From positions 785,179-849,178 of the forward strand of contig NW_006763135.1 in the NCBI RefSeq assembly GCF_000264905.1: a stretch of 64,000 bases of DNA, given 5' to 3'. Under the pieces are notes generated by a model, which was not told where the DNA came from, did no database searches, and was given only the letters and a program-made list of their open reading frames with translations. This DNA comes from Stereum hirsutum FP-91666 SS1. Its lineage: Eukaryota > Basidiomycota > Agaricomycetes > Russulales > Stereaceae. A program made the translations under genes and the position numbers. This document shows, one piece after another, positions 11,612-22,410 of this stretch; position 1 is the stretch's first letter, and every line of letters starts with the position of its first letter.

Positions 11612-14406
11612 ATGGACACGCCTACGCGCAAGCGCGTTTCCTATTTTTATGACCGTACGTCCTTGAACTTGAACCGAGCTGTTTCCGCTTCGTTTGCCAC
11701 CAGAACAAAAGAGGAGTTGCTGATCACACTTGTTCTGCACCCACTACCCAATACCAAACGCGTCGCACCCTATTTTACACTTTCCGACGCTTTCCTTCAA
11801 TGCTTTCTCGACTCGCCACGCTCGGATGGAATCTGGGAATGAATGGTCTTGGAACAAACAACAGCGGACGTAGGATGTTACTCATACGGTCTCACTCATC
11901 TCATGAAGCCACATCGAATGCGTATAACGCATGAACTTGTCACGGCGTACGGAATGTTACCCAAGATGAACATCCTCGTGCGTCTGTTTCACGTTCTCTT
12001 GTCAGCCCTGTTATGTTCTAATCTGTCTCTATTGACTCGTTGGTGGATTGGGTCGCTCGGGATGGTTGATGCTGGTCGGTGTACGTTATGGTCACTGAAT
12101 GGGATCGCACGAAATGGACGAACGCGAGCGCAGAGACCAAAACGCGCAACTCCCGTCCAAATGACCGCATTCCACACGGATGAATACGTTCAGTTCCTGC
12201 ATAAAGTGACACCAGAAACAGCAGAGAGTTTAACCCACAACAATTCTAGGTGTGAGTCCTCCCTTTCTCACCTTTCTTCGCTTCCCACTCTACCCTCCGC
12301 TTCATGCTATGCATTGTGCTCATAGTTCTTTTGTTGTGGGATTGGGTGGATGGCTGTGGTAATGTAGTTCTGCTATTGGATGACAACCCAGCTTTTGAAG
12401 GCTTGTTTGAGTTCTGCTCCATCTCGGCTGGAGGGAGTATTGGTGAGTGCTTCACATCCCTTGGAACATTACGATTTGGCTTGGATGGCAGTGTAGAGAG
12501 TTTGTGTGGCGTAATTTGTCATGTGTGGCGCGCTTTCAGAGCACGTATATGTATGAACTGACCTCCGCTTGATCCTGCAGCCGCAGCCTCACAAATAACC
12601 TCCAACTCCGCCGACATCGCTATAAACTGGTCCGGGGGCCTGCACCACGCCAAGAAACGCGAAGCCTCCGGTTTCTGCTACATCAACGACATCGTACTCT
12701 GCATCCTCGAGCTCCTGCGCTCTTACCCTCGCGTGCTTTATATTGATATCGATGTTCACCATGGAGACGGCGTCGAGGAGGCGTTTTATTCGAGCGATAG
12801 GGTCATGACGTGCAGTTTTCATAAGTACGGGGAGTTCTTCCCTGGGACGGGGGCGTTGCATGATCGGGGAGAGGGGAGGGGGAAGGGTTATGCTGTCAAT
12901 GTGCCGTTGAATGATGGGTGTGGCGACGAGACATTTGGAAATGTGTTCGATACGGTGAGTTCGAACTTTCTCCCTTGCAAGGCGTGTGCAAAGCTAAGAA
13001 CAGATGGTTTGGATTCCTTGCTTCACGACCTTCATTCAGGTGATCGATAGAATCCTCGAACGCTTTCGCCCAGAGGCCATCGTTCTCCAGTGTGGTTCAG
13101 ACTCTCTCGCAGGCGACAAACTCGGCCCGTTCAACATGACCCATCTCGGTCACTCCCACTGCGTTCAATTCATCCGATCCAAGAACATTCCACTTATTCT
13201 CGTCGGAGGAGGCGGATATACTGTGAAGAACGCGTCGAGGGCTTGGGCGTACGAGACGGCATGTGCCTTGGGGACGGAGAAGGATATCGATCCGGCGTTG
13301 CCATGGAATGATTATTTTGAGTGGTTTGGGCCGAGGTATAGGCTTGAGGTGCTTCCTACGAATGCGGTGGATGAGAATACGGAGAAGCACGTGGAATATG
13401 TTATGTGGGTAACATTCTTCATCTTTAATTGTCCTGTATACATCGTCCTTCCTCTCTACATTGATCACGAAAGATCACTCTCCTCGAGACTTGTGTCTCT
13501 AATACCCGAAGTATCACTGACATTGGTGTTCGAATCTTTATGCATCCATTCAGAGAAGAGATATTCAATACCCTAGACGAACTGACTCCCGTGCCTTCGG
13601 TCGAGCTGCAAGACGTTCCAAGAGAAAGCGTCGACGAGCACCTTCGCCTAAATTTCTCGAGCTCCAAGAATGGCCCTCGCTCCTATGGAGATGAGTGGAG
13701 GCGGGATATGTACGGCACAGAAGCCAACGATGAACTGGATGACAGCCTCGCTCGTATGTCCTCTTTCCTTTCTCACACCTCCCGCGTTTCCCGTTCCATG
13801 CTTTTAGAATTGAGTATTGACACATGATATATCATAGGCGAAACTTTGCGCGTTTACCAAGCACAACTCCCCAAACCACGCTCAGTCTCCCCCGAATCCG
13901 ACCACCCAATGTCAGACCTCACAGAGTCCACGTCCTCCGACGACTCTCCGAACGCTATCGCACGTCGACGGAAACGGCATCAGCGTCAACGTGAGCGCGG
14001 ACGTGCCAAAAAATCCAAGAAACGGATGAGCATCGTCGCGAATGCTTGGAAAGAAGTCAGTGTCAAAGAGCCGGTGAACCCTGTGGGGTGGTATGAAGGA
14101 GCGGATGTCGACGAGAAGGAGAGGGCGAGGGCGCCGAGGTATTTTAGATCTGAAGTGGGGTGGTATAAGGATCAGGGGATGGTCCTGTCGTCGGAGAAGT
14201 GGAGGAAGACTTTAGATGGATCGTATATCCCGCAGGAAGACGATGACGATGAGGAGGAAGAAGGAGATGAAGACGATGAAGACGAGGAAGAAGAGGGGGG
14301 AGAGGAGGATGAGGAAGAAGAGGAAGAGGGTGAAGTGGATGAAGACCCGATGCAGGAGGATGAAGACGAGGAGGAAGGTGAGATTGTGAAGATGGAGGAG
14401 GACTGA
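11612..14406 (+). CDS. Class I histone deacetylase, RPD3-like, tandem copy 2
   Basis: Starts [14 protein letters not shown] at 11612; about 615 residues in about eight exons. Its exon 1/exon 2 splice has the same codon phase as in copy 1 (exon 1 ends in one C, exon 2 starts CGGA), and several later junctions coincide, which supports tandem duplication. Catalytic blocks are intact: [59 protein letters not shown], all with their metal and catalytic residues. Differences from copy 1 include LLLDDNPAF for [21 protein letters not shown] for [12 protein letters not shown] and one fewer intron around 12890. The C-terminus is longer and different: a basic [20 protein letters not shown] stretch, an Arg/Trp-containing linker, then about 60 residues that are nearly all Asp and Glu. 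It probably acts as a nuclear deacetylase, perhaps with another partner. Confidence 0.9.
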
Positions 14407-14830
14407 ACAAGAACATAATACTCTCCCGTGTTTTAATGTCCATCATTTGCTGTATTTCTCCACTGCTCTTGGGTTTTCGACTCGCAATGCTTTGATCTAT
14501 GTACTGGTTGTAATTACCTTCGATGTCTGCGATTTATGATCCCCTCATCCGCTGTGGCACACTAGTGGCCACCAAGTTGAACTACGGTCGTATTTCGGGT
14601 GGTCCTTATCAACGCGCCCGCAGCGGAGGGCTCGACGCGATCGAGAACCATGCGCCACTGGCACTTGCCAGCGGCCAGCCGGAAGACCTGCCAGTGTACA
14701 TGTACATATGGAGATCCTGCCCAGGTATTCCTCTTATCAGCATCCACTGCAGACGCCTCCCCGCAAACAGTAAAAATAAAATGTTCCTTGATCCTCTGCT
14801 TCGTGTCTTCTCCCGTCCGCCATCATCATC
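14407..14830. other. Intergenic region
   Basis: 3' flank of the second deacetylase and promoter of the purine permease; pyrimidine-rich leader just before the permease ATG. No gene recognised in either strand. Confidence 0.4.
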
Positions 14831-17532
14831 ATGTCCGACTCGTCGACGCACAAGGTAGAGCAAGAGCAGCCTCAACCCACGCCGCCTTTGACAACGACGT
14901 CGTCGACCACTCCCGCTCATGGAGGTCTTCGCTCCCGTGTCTCCCGTATCAAGACTAAAGTGACGACACGGCATGGCTGGTTTGGCGACTATGACTACGC
15001 TTGGTTGTGTTTGCCAACTTTGCCTTTCGCGACAAGAGGAAAGAAGAGGAAGACTCAGCCTCCATTTTATCCTCTTGAAGCCGACTTGCCATTATTGTTG
15101 GCCATTTCGAGCGGACTGCAGCATGCCCTTGCGATGTTGGCGGGGTTGATTACACCTCCAATTATTTTTGCGAGTGCGCTAAATTTGGATTCAGAGCTTT
15201 CGGCGTACATGATCTCAGCGAGTTTGATTGGGTGTGGTACGTCCTATTTGTCTTTGGGGTGGGAGCGAGTGTTGGGAGATGGTGCGAGTGCTGATAAAAG
15301 ACGTGTTATGGGTGATTGACGTGTGCAGGTATTCTGAGTCTCGTTCAAATGTCGAGAATCAAACTGTTTGGCGGGTACTATCTTGGCACGGGCCTCATCT
15401 CAGTCGTCGGGACGAGTTTTGCCACGTTGAGTACTGCAACCGCTGTGAGATTCTTTCGCTCCGCCAACCTCTCTGACGTTGTGACTCACACATGTGATGC
15501 TCTATAGATATTCGATGCTATGTATCTCGACGGGACATGCTCAACCACAATTGCCGCTGATGGGACATCGACTCGTGTGGCGTGCCCGGACGCGTATGGA
15601 AAGGTGCTTGGTGAGTTTGACCTTCTGTTCAATCCACGGCATTCTGTACAGTCTACTTAACGTATTAATTTAATTTGTAATATCACAGGAACATCGCTCA
15701 TCGCTTCCTTCCTCGAAATCTTCATGTCCTTCGTCCCGCCGCGCACCCTGCAACGAATATTCCCGCCAATCGTCACAGGTAAGAACTCCCCTTCCTCTTG
15801 AGTCCCACGCTCGTCTCTGACAAAGCTTCGCTTTACCTTGTGTTTACGAACAGGCACCGTGGTCTTGATGATCGGCGCCAGTCTCATCGGTAGCTCCGGT
15901 GCTCCCAACTGGGGCGGCGGCTCGAACGACTGCTTAGACAGACCTGCGACAGGATATTTTGCTCTCTGTCCTAACATCGATGCACCTCGTCCTCTTCCGT
16001 ATGTCATATCTTGCTCTTATCAGAATCTCTCTGTTAACTTGATACCTGTTTGTTGTGGCGCGTTCTATATGATAGATGGGGCTCGCCACAATTCATCGGC
16101 ATCGGCTTCCTATCTTTCATCTCTATCATCCTCACCGAACTCTTCGGATCCCCTTTCCTCAAGAACATCTCCATCATTGTCGGGTTGGCAGTGGGGTGCA
16201 TTGTTTCCGGGGCAGCTGGGTATATCGATGGGAGTAGTATCACGACGGCGCCCGCGATTACCTTCCTTTGGTATGTCATTGTCTACTTGAACGCTATGGG
16301 ATCCGGAGATGTGACGCTGAAGATGTGCGTGCATTCATCAGGGTACATACGTTCAAGATTGGTGTCTATCCACCGGCCATATTGCCTATGCTTGCGGTCT
16401 ACGGTACGTTCTGCCCCACTCTATCCGCCTCATTCACCTCTATACTAATGATCACATTTCTCACGTTCAGTCTCCCTGGCTATGGAGGCGATGGGTGATA
16501 TCACTGCATCGGCTGAGGTGTCCCGAGTGGCGGTCGAAGGCGAAGAGTTCGAGTCGAGAATCCAAGGTGGTGTTCTCGTAAGATACATTCTTTCGATAAT
16601 CCTTTTTTCAAGGCTGATAGCTATGTGCATTAGAGCGATGGAATTGGTGGCTTCATTTCAGGACTCTTCACCGTCACGCCTCTGTCCATCTTCGCCCAGG
16701 TGAGCGAGCCCTCTCGCCGGTATCATCCATGTCACTGCTAACACTGACAATCTGTGTTTGTTCCAAAGAATAACGGTGTAATCGCCGTAACAAGATGTGC
16801 CAACCGTGGTGCAGGGAGGTGGTGCTGCGCCTTCCTCATCCTCTTCGGTGTTCTGGGTAAAATCTCGGGTGTCTTCCTCGCTAGTACGTCCATCCGCCCA
16901 TACGCCTCTTCTCTACCATACTGAAGACAACTCCTCTTCTTTCTCTTACACCCCCTCGACCTAAACAACCAACAGTCCCGAACCCAGTCCTCGGCGGCGT
17001 AACGACCTTCCTCTTCGCCTCCGTCTGCGTCTCCGGTCTACGAGTCATCGCTCTCGCCCCCTTCACCCGTCGTGATCGCTTCGTCCTCGCCGCGGCTCTC
17101 TCCTTCGGCGTCGCAGACCTCTTGCAGCCAGAGCTATTCACGCATCTGTTTGATGGCAAGGCGAGTGGGGATGGTGTCACGAGTGGATTGAAAGGTTTCG
17201 AGGATTCGATCGTTATCATTTTGAGCACGCCTTGTGAGTGCATCTTCTTATCTAACTCCATTCAGTCTCTATCATCATCGACGAGGAACAAAGCTGACGG
17301 ATTCGATGTCTTGTGTGGTTGCGCCCCCCGTATAGTCCTCATATCAGGCATCGTCGCCGCCATCCTCAACCTTATCCTCCCAGAAGAGGACCCAGCGGAC
17401 GATATGGAAGGCGTCATAGATGAGATGGGGCATGAACATGGGGAGCCCTATGTGGAGAGGATTGGGGACGTGGAGGAGATGAGGAAACATGAGGTTGAGA
17501 AGGATGTGGGGGTTAGTGAGGTTAAGACGTGA
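14831..17532 (+). CDS. Purine permease of the NAT/NCS2 family (UapA/UapC type)
   Basis: Multi-exon integral membrane protein starting MSDSSTHKVEQEQPQ. Family landmarks appear in order: the cytosolic N-terminus with WFGDYDYAWLC, the QH motif (SSGLQHALAMLAGLITPPI), and GTVVLMIGASLI followed by APNWGGG. Next are MEAMGDITASAEVSR in TM8 and the NAT signature QNNGVIAVTRCANR in TM10, with VLGGVTTFLFASV after it. Aspergillus UapA and UapC carry these same motifs and import uric acid and xanthine with protons at the plasma membrane. The Q-N-x-G-x4-T-R signature is complete, and the conserved Glu and Asp of TM8 are present, so a working transporter is expected. Purine specificity rather than ascorbate or uracil follows from the overall UapA-like sequence. 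The C-terminus is acidic and hydrophilic, as expected for regulated endocytosis. Ten or so introns, some placed only approximately. Confidence 0.9.
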
Positions 17533-18479
17533 TGCGTTGTTGGGCTATCGTGTCGATCTTTATTGGTGTGGATCTTGGCTTATTCGGAAGTTATGTGGGT
17601 GGAGTATTTTATGGTGTTTTCTGTTTTGAGACCGTTCTCCGTTTAGTATTTCTGCTAGTTGTGCATGACCGATGACAGTCTATCGGTGTGCCGAAGAGTG
17701 CGTCGGTCAAGCGATCGTCTTGAAGCCTGAATCTCTTGGATAGGGTCTTGATCATGGGGACCATCGAAGCATTTCGCACTAGACGTGTCTTTCATGGCAT
17801 CAAAGACTTGAGGTGTGGCACTAGGTTCGAAATAAAAAGAAAATATACAGATTGACTCAGGGAACATTTCGGCACCTCTTAGAGCGACCTTTCTATCCCC
17901 GAGATGCGCAAAGAGTGAGTGGAGAGTATTCGAAAAATCACCAACTTGCGGTGAATTCACGTGTGGCACTTCTAGAGTATAATCACAATCCGCGTCTCTC
18001 CGGAAACCGGCGCCCAACGGTTTTTAAGTTGGAGATCGCCGCCGTCCGGTGCTTGCCTTTGCCCTCCTCAACGACACATCAGAGTCTGCGCTAGTCTGCG
18101 ACTCTGGATGGACCCATGGGGCCATCATGTATCATGCACTACAGAGAAATTTTCGGAGTTGATTGATTCTATCAGTAAGTATTAATTACACCACTGGTTC
18201 GAACTTATGAGATGTTTGTGATGGAGGCGATGAATATGCGTGCGTGAAGTAGGTACATGATGCGTAAATTTACGAAGAGCTTGGTCCGATATGTAGCAAG
18301 ACAAAGCGACGAACTGTGTGCGAGGGGGATCGTAAAAGAGTACAATTATCGTGCGCCATAAGGCGATATGGGTGCCACTAAGCATATTATTCCTGATGAG
18401 TTCACGAGACCAAGACCAAGACTGAGGACAGAACAAAACAAAAGACACAACCTCACCCTCCGACTCTTCAGCTCGTGCC
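17533..18479. other. Intergenic region, no gene recognised
   Basis: About 950 bp between convergent genes. A minus-strand open frame at 17655-18017 (120 codons) has no recognisable motif. I see no transposon ends, tRNA or repeat. Confidence 0.35.
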
Positions 18480-19895
18480 CTAATACGCCTCCTCATTCCA
18501 ATCACTGCTGAACTTGACCACCAACCCCTCCATCCTGAACCTGATCAGCATCGCATACGCCACCGGCGCCTCCTGCCTAATCCTATACTCACTCCACCCC
18601 GCAAACTTAACCTCTCTCATCCTCTCCAACTCATTCCCGTCATAATCCTTCGCCCCAACGGGCAACCTCCACCTCGACTGCACCGCCTCCAAAATCTGCA
18701 TATAATACTCCGCAAACGTACACCCGAAACCAGACCACGAGCCCGCAACGTAAATGTTGAGGTCTTTCAGATTCGTATTTTGTCCGAAGCGAAGACGACC
18801 GTCGGGGTGGAAGTGCAGTCGGAGAGCTTTGATGAATGAGTTTTCAGCGACCATGTAGTCCCATGCGGAGAGGGAGGTGAGATGCGAGAGCCGTTGGCAA
18901 GCTTCAGCGAGGTCCGCGTCGTTGAGCAGTTTCCCAGACGAATCGAAAGAACGGAGGGTGGGAGAGACGCGCAGGATGAAGTCGCCGAGTGAGTCGTAGA
19001 GCTCTCGATTGCTTTCGCTCGCCGCGATCTCGAACCGCTGGAGATTCGGGGCCAGGATGCTATCGAGGAGGGCTTTAAACAGGTAGGGCGCTTGGTCGAT
19101 GAAGAGGCTGAGGGTGCGGAGGTTGGGTAGGCGAATTTGGGTGACTCCGGTGGTAAGCAGCACGATGTCTTCTTCTTCTCCCTCGTAACTGATCCGAAGG
19201 AACTCGAGGTTCGGACAGCTCCCGACGCAGAGGAGGAAATGAGCTAGGTCGACGGTGATGGGATCTAAGGTCGTGACGATCTTGATGTCGATGGTGGTGA
19301 TACTGGGAGATGGCGTGAGTAGAAGGGTAGAGATAGGGTGGACGAGACGGATGGTGTGGAGACGTGGGGCCCATGATAGACTGTCCCATACTGTCCACGC
19401 AGAGGGGGAAATGGCATCGGTGTGAGCGACGGTGACTTCGGGGTCGTGCGTCTGGTAAGAGAACGACTCCAGGAACGGCATGGTCTGGCGGTTGAGGACC
19501 GGAAATATGATCGGGTCGACAATACGGAAGTCAAAGGAGATACTCTTCCACCGTCCAGAGTGGGCACAGAGGATCGAGAGGTAGCGGGCGAGAATATTTT
19601 TGTCCCACTCCTCCGAGGTCAGAGTCAAAGATATCGGTTGGCTGCCCGAGTATGACAGCCAATTCTGAATGGCCGTGAAGAAAGGGTCGATATCCTGTAC
19701 CGTTCGTGGGACATCCGGGAGGTAGAGATCGACCCATAACCGGGGAGTCGATTGTGCCACGGCACGCCAGTACCGACTGACGAGAGTGAGAAGGATTGGA
19801 CTACTGTCAGGTCCGAGTTCCCGGTCTGCGCAACACGTTGGAAGAGCGTGCATGAAGATCAGGGAGAGGATCTCCGGAGGGATAAAGGCCCGCAT
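18480..19895 (-). CDS. F-box protein with leucine-rich-repeat-like region
   Basis: One uninterrupted frame of 471 codons, unusual among its intron-rich neighbours. It starts MRAFIPPEILSLIFMHALP, the classic beginning of an F-box in agaricomycete proteins. The rest of the motif follows: LLTLVSRYWRAVAQSTPRLW. F-box proteins bind Skp1 in SCF ubiquitin ligases and present substrates. The remaining 420 residues show irregular Leu-rich units (LPNLRTLSLFIDQAPYLFKALLDS, LAPNLQRFEI, LSHLTSLSAWDY). They resemble a leucine-rich-repeat solenoid as in the large, fast-evolving F-box families of mushrooms. The substrate is unknown. The start is chosen because the F-box follows immediately; an upstream coding exon is possible but not seen. 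Intact frame and clear motif give good confidence in the family. Confidence 0.82.
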   Translation of the reverse strand: MRAFIPPEILSLIFMHALPTCCADRELGPDSSPILLTLVSRYWRAVAQSTPRLWVDLYLPDVPRTVQDIDPFFTAIQNWLSYSGSQPISLTLTSEEWDKNILARYLSILCAHSGRWKSISFDFRIVDPIIFPVLNRQTMPFLESFSYQTHDPEVTVAHTDAISPSAWTVWDSLSWAPRLHTIRLVHPISTLLLTPSPSITTIDIKIVTTLDPITVDLAHFLLCVGSCPNLEFLRISYEGEEEDIVLLTTGVTQIRLPNLRTLSLFIDQAPYLFKALLDSILAPNLQRFEIAASESNRELYDSLGDFILRVSPTLRSFDSSGKLLNDADLAEACQRLSHLTSLSAWDYMVAENSFIKALRLHFHPDGRLRFGQNTNLKDLNIYVAGSWSGFGCTFAEYYMQILEAVQSRWRLPVGAKDYDGNELERMREVKFAGWSEYRIRQEAPVAYAMLIRFRMEGLVVKFSSDWNEEAY

Positions 19896-21344
19896 CTTTG
19901 TTGCTCGATTTGGACGAGAAGTAGCGCACGGCTGGCTTTATCAGATGCAACGAGGCGTTCGGAGACACGGTCAGTTGATATCGGGCATTCTTGCGTGGAA
20001 CGAAGTACGGACCTGTTGAGATGGCACTTCCTTGCCGCTGTAGATTTTGCAGAGGCGGATAGGGGTGGAAGACGAAGTGATGCAGGTTCGATGTCAGCGA
20101 TGATTGAAGGGAGTCCTTTCTGTCTGCGCAAGGAAATTAGGACCGGGAACACACGGCGGCTTGAAGGAAAATACTAGATTGGCACCCATACCTTCAGTTT
20201 CACTGGGGGGAAATTTCGAAATCGATGTACGATCTCCCCTGACGGCAGAGGCTTTATAGCTTCGCGCAACGTGATAGTGACGTCCGTAGTGGCCAGGGGC
20301 TATAAGGGGATGACGCGGCTGAAAACGATAAAAACAGGTGGGAACTGGGCAAGTGTTCGCCAAGCGGTGCTGTCTCGCAAGTCTCGGTGCTGGTTCACTC
20401 GGTCACCGCAATGCGCAATGTATAGCGGCGCTGCCAGTGGCAGCGGAGGCTGTGAGATGGCCTAGGTAGGCCATCAGAAGATTCATTTAAATGATTCGTG
20501 AGGGTGCAAACACTACGAAGGATTGATACAAGCACCGGACGGTATGAGGCGGGCACGGAAAAAAAAGTCGTCGGTGACCTCAGCGCCTAAGTTCGACAAT
20601 CTGTACGACCGCGGGGAAGTTGGGACCCCGAAGGGAAACGCACACCTAGTTTGATCAGTGGTCATTCCATGAAGCTGTCATTTTCTATCTAAACGAAGAC
20701 TTTTCGTGTTTTATTCATGTCCTCATGTCGAAGAAAGACGCACTTGCGCGTTTGAACGAACCAGACGGAGAAATGAAGTATGTCATTGGAGCTTAATGGG
20801 TGTGGCATAAGGAGGTCGCGGCCGGTTCAGAATTTCGCCGGACCATTAAAGCTTTTAGGAGCGTGCAAAAGTGAGACAGCCGGAGCACGATCCCCGTAGC
20901 AAAAGAGAGCACAATAACCCAAAAAGCAAAGGTATTACTATTGTTGGACATCGGGAGATCGGGTAGAGTGGCAAAAGAATGTTAACGTTGACCGCAGTGG
21001 TCCGGTTCAAGAAAAGGTAATTTTTGTGTCTGGCACACCGCCACAACACGAGATCCGGCAGTCACCGGAGCGCCAACGTGGCGAACCACCGGACGGTTGG
21101 GCCACAACGCTTCTGGCACAGGCATAGAACATCTCCCCACACCGCTTGTCGACTGGAACCACCAACAAATATCTACGAGGAACCGAAGACGAAGAAGGAT
21201 GGTTCGGTAATACAATTGCATTCGATTGTGACTTCTTATCCTTTCTGCTTCCCCACCCATCCTCGCACGAGCTCGACGATCACTACACATTACAAAACAT
21301 TATTAGGCAGAGCAAAGTCCAATGATAACCACGCTCTCAAACGA
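19896..21344. other. Long gene-poor stretch between the F-box gene and the RTC3-like gene
   Basis: About 1.45 kb. Short open frames on both strands (for example 19859-20152 minus and 21024-21356 plus) lack motifs and splice logic. AT-rich in places (20460-20780, 20880-21000). No repeats, RNA gene or mobile element recognised. It holds the F-box gene's promoter and the RTC3-like gene's 3' flank. Confidence 0.35.
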
Positions 21345-22013
21345 TCATACACCTGAAGTGTTCCTACCGCCCCTCGTGTCGATTGTCTGGCTGCCCTTGG
21401 AGTCATTCGTGCTGTTCCACTGACCCGAGCGAATCGCCTCGGAAGCCTCCTCCTTGCCCTTCTGGAGGATCTGGGTGATGACTTCGGTGTCGACATGTGT
21501 GCCGAAGACGTTGTCGAGGTCTTGTTTCGAGGGCTTTCCGAGGATGCCCTGTGCGCCGTGAGATGACGAGAGGATTTCGAAAGCTATAGGATGATGTGAT
21601 GGATGGGGCCAGCGGCGATAAAAGGGAGATGTGAGATGCGAGGTCAGTTCTACGGGAGCGCACAAAACAGTGGAAGAACGTACAGTCAACGACCTCCACT
21701 AATGGGATCGTGCTAGATCATAATGTTGGATCAGTAAAGCGTTCGCATGCGATAATTCTCGTATATTTACGTGTCTGCGAAATCAATGGTTTGATCAGTA
21801 TCGGCGCTGTCTTTACACACGACAACAGTGTACTCACCACCCTCCTTCCACTTCTTAAACTAGAGGTACCAAATCGAATTAAAAGCAATGAGCCTCTCAC
21901 TCTATGAATGCAGTGGGCAAACGACGTACCTCAGCGGGGTTGACGATCACTGTGAATGTCTCGCCTGCATTAGGATCAGGCTTGTAGATGACCTTAGTAA
22001 GAGCTTTGCCCAT
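21345..22013 (-). CDS. RTC3: SBDS-domain protein, RTC3-like
   Basis: Small protein of about 120 residues in four or so exons. It starts MGKALTKVIYKPD at 22013, has a strand-forming ETFTVIVNPAE, then a short middle exon. The last exon reads AFEILSSSHGAQGILGKPSK, then VFGTHVDTEVITQILQKGK and ends SQTIDTRGG. This matches fungal Rtc3-type proteins, which consist of one domain like the N-terminal domain of the ribosome-maturation factor SBDS. Yeast Rtc3 is stress-induced and linked to RNA metabolism and telomere capping, but its biochemical role is unsettled. The G-x-L-G-x-(P/A)-S-K segment and the hydrophobic VITQILQKGK helix are the strongest marks. The frame stays open upstream to 22346, but that Ser/Pro-rich part is probably 5' untranslated sequence because family members start at the MGK. 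Middle exon borders are approximate. Confidence 0.78.
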
Positions 22014-22410
22014 GATGAAAATATGCGATTTAAAGGTGGATAGAGTTTGAAGATGAGTTTGGGTGGTCGTGTGCGGCGGTGCGTGTAATAGCGAGGAGGG
22101 CAAGAGCCGCTCGCGAGCGGCGGTATAAGAGGGGCTGGGGAAAGGAGTGACGTCATGGGCATAAGGCGTCATAGGACCCTCCACGACTCTCGCGCTGGCC
22201 CCAGGTCTGTTCTCGGGCGACAACGCGGGGAAAACAGGCAATCCATCTTCATCGATGGTTATCGGCCAAGACGGCACCGGCGCCTTGGAGGAATGACTCG
22301 AAGACGGGCTAGATGTCGGCGAAAAGTCACTGTACATTTTATCCAACGAGGTTCATTCACAGACAGGGGGTGGCCCACAGCATAAGTATAAACCACAACA
22401 GTACTAGTAG
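22014..22410. other. Intergenic region between the RTC3-like gene and MLH3
   Basis: About 400 bp that contain the RTC3-like promoter and the MLH3 3' flank. The open frame here is a fortuitous extension of the RTC3-like gene. A CCACCGCCGC-type GC-rich stretch lies near 22075-22120; no further feature seen. Confidence 0.35.

Noticed and set aside
8921..17532. Secondary-metabolite or other functional cluster around the deacetylases, regulator and permease
   Set aside because: No backbone synthase, tailoring enzymes or shared pathway; neighbours are mostly housekeeping genes.
17655..18017. Minus-strand frame of 120 codons as a possible gene
   Set aside because: No recognisable domain, no splice partners and no coding-like composition that I could judge by eye.
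22014..22346. N-terminal extension of the RTC3-like gene (MDKMYSDFSPTSS...)
   Set aside because: Family members start at MGKALTK; the extension is Ser/Pro-rich 5' sequence that happens to stay open.
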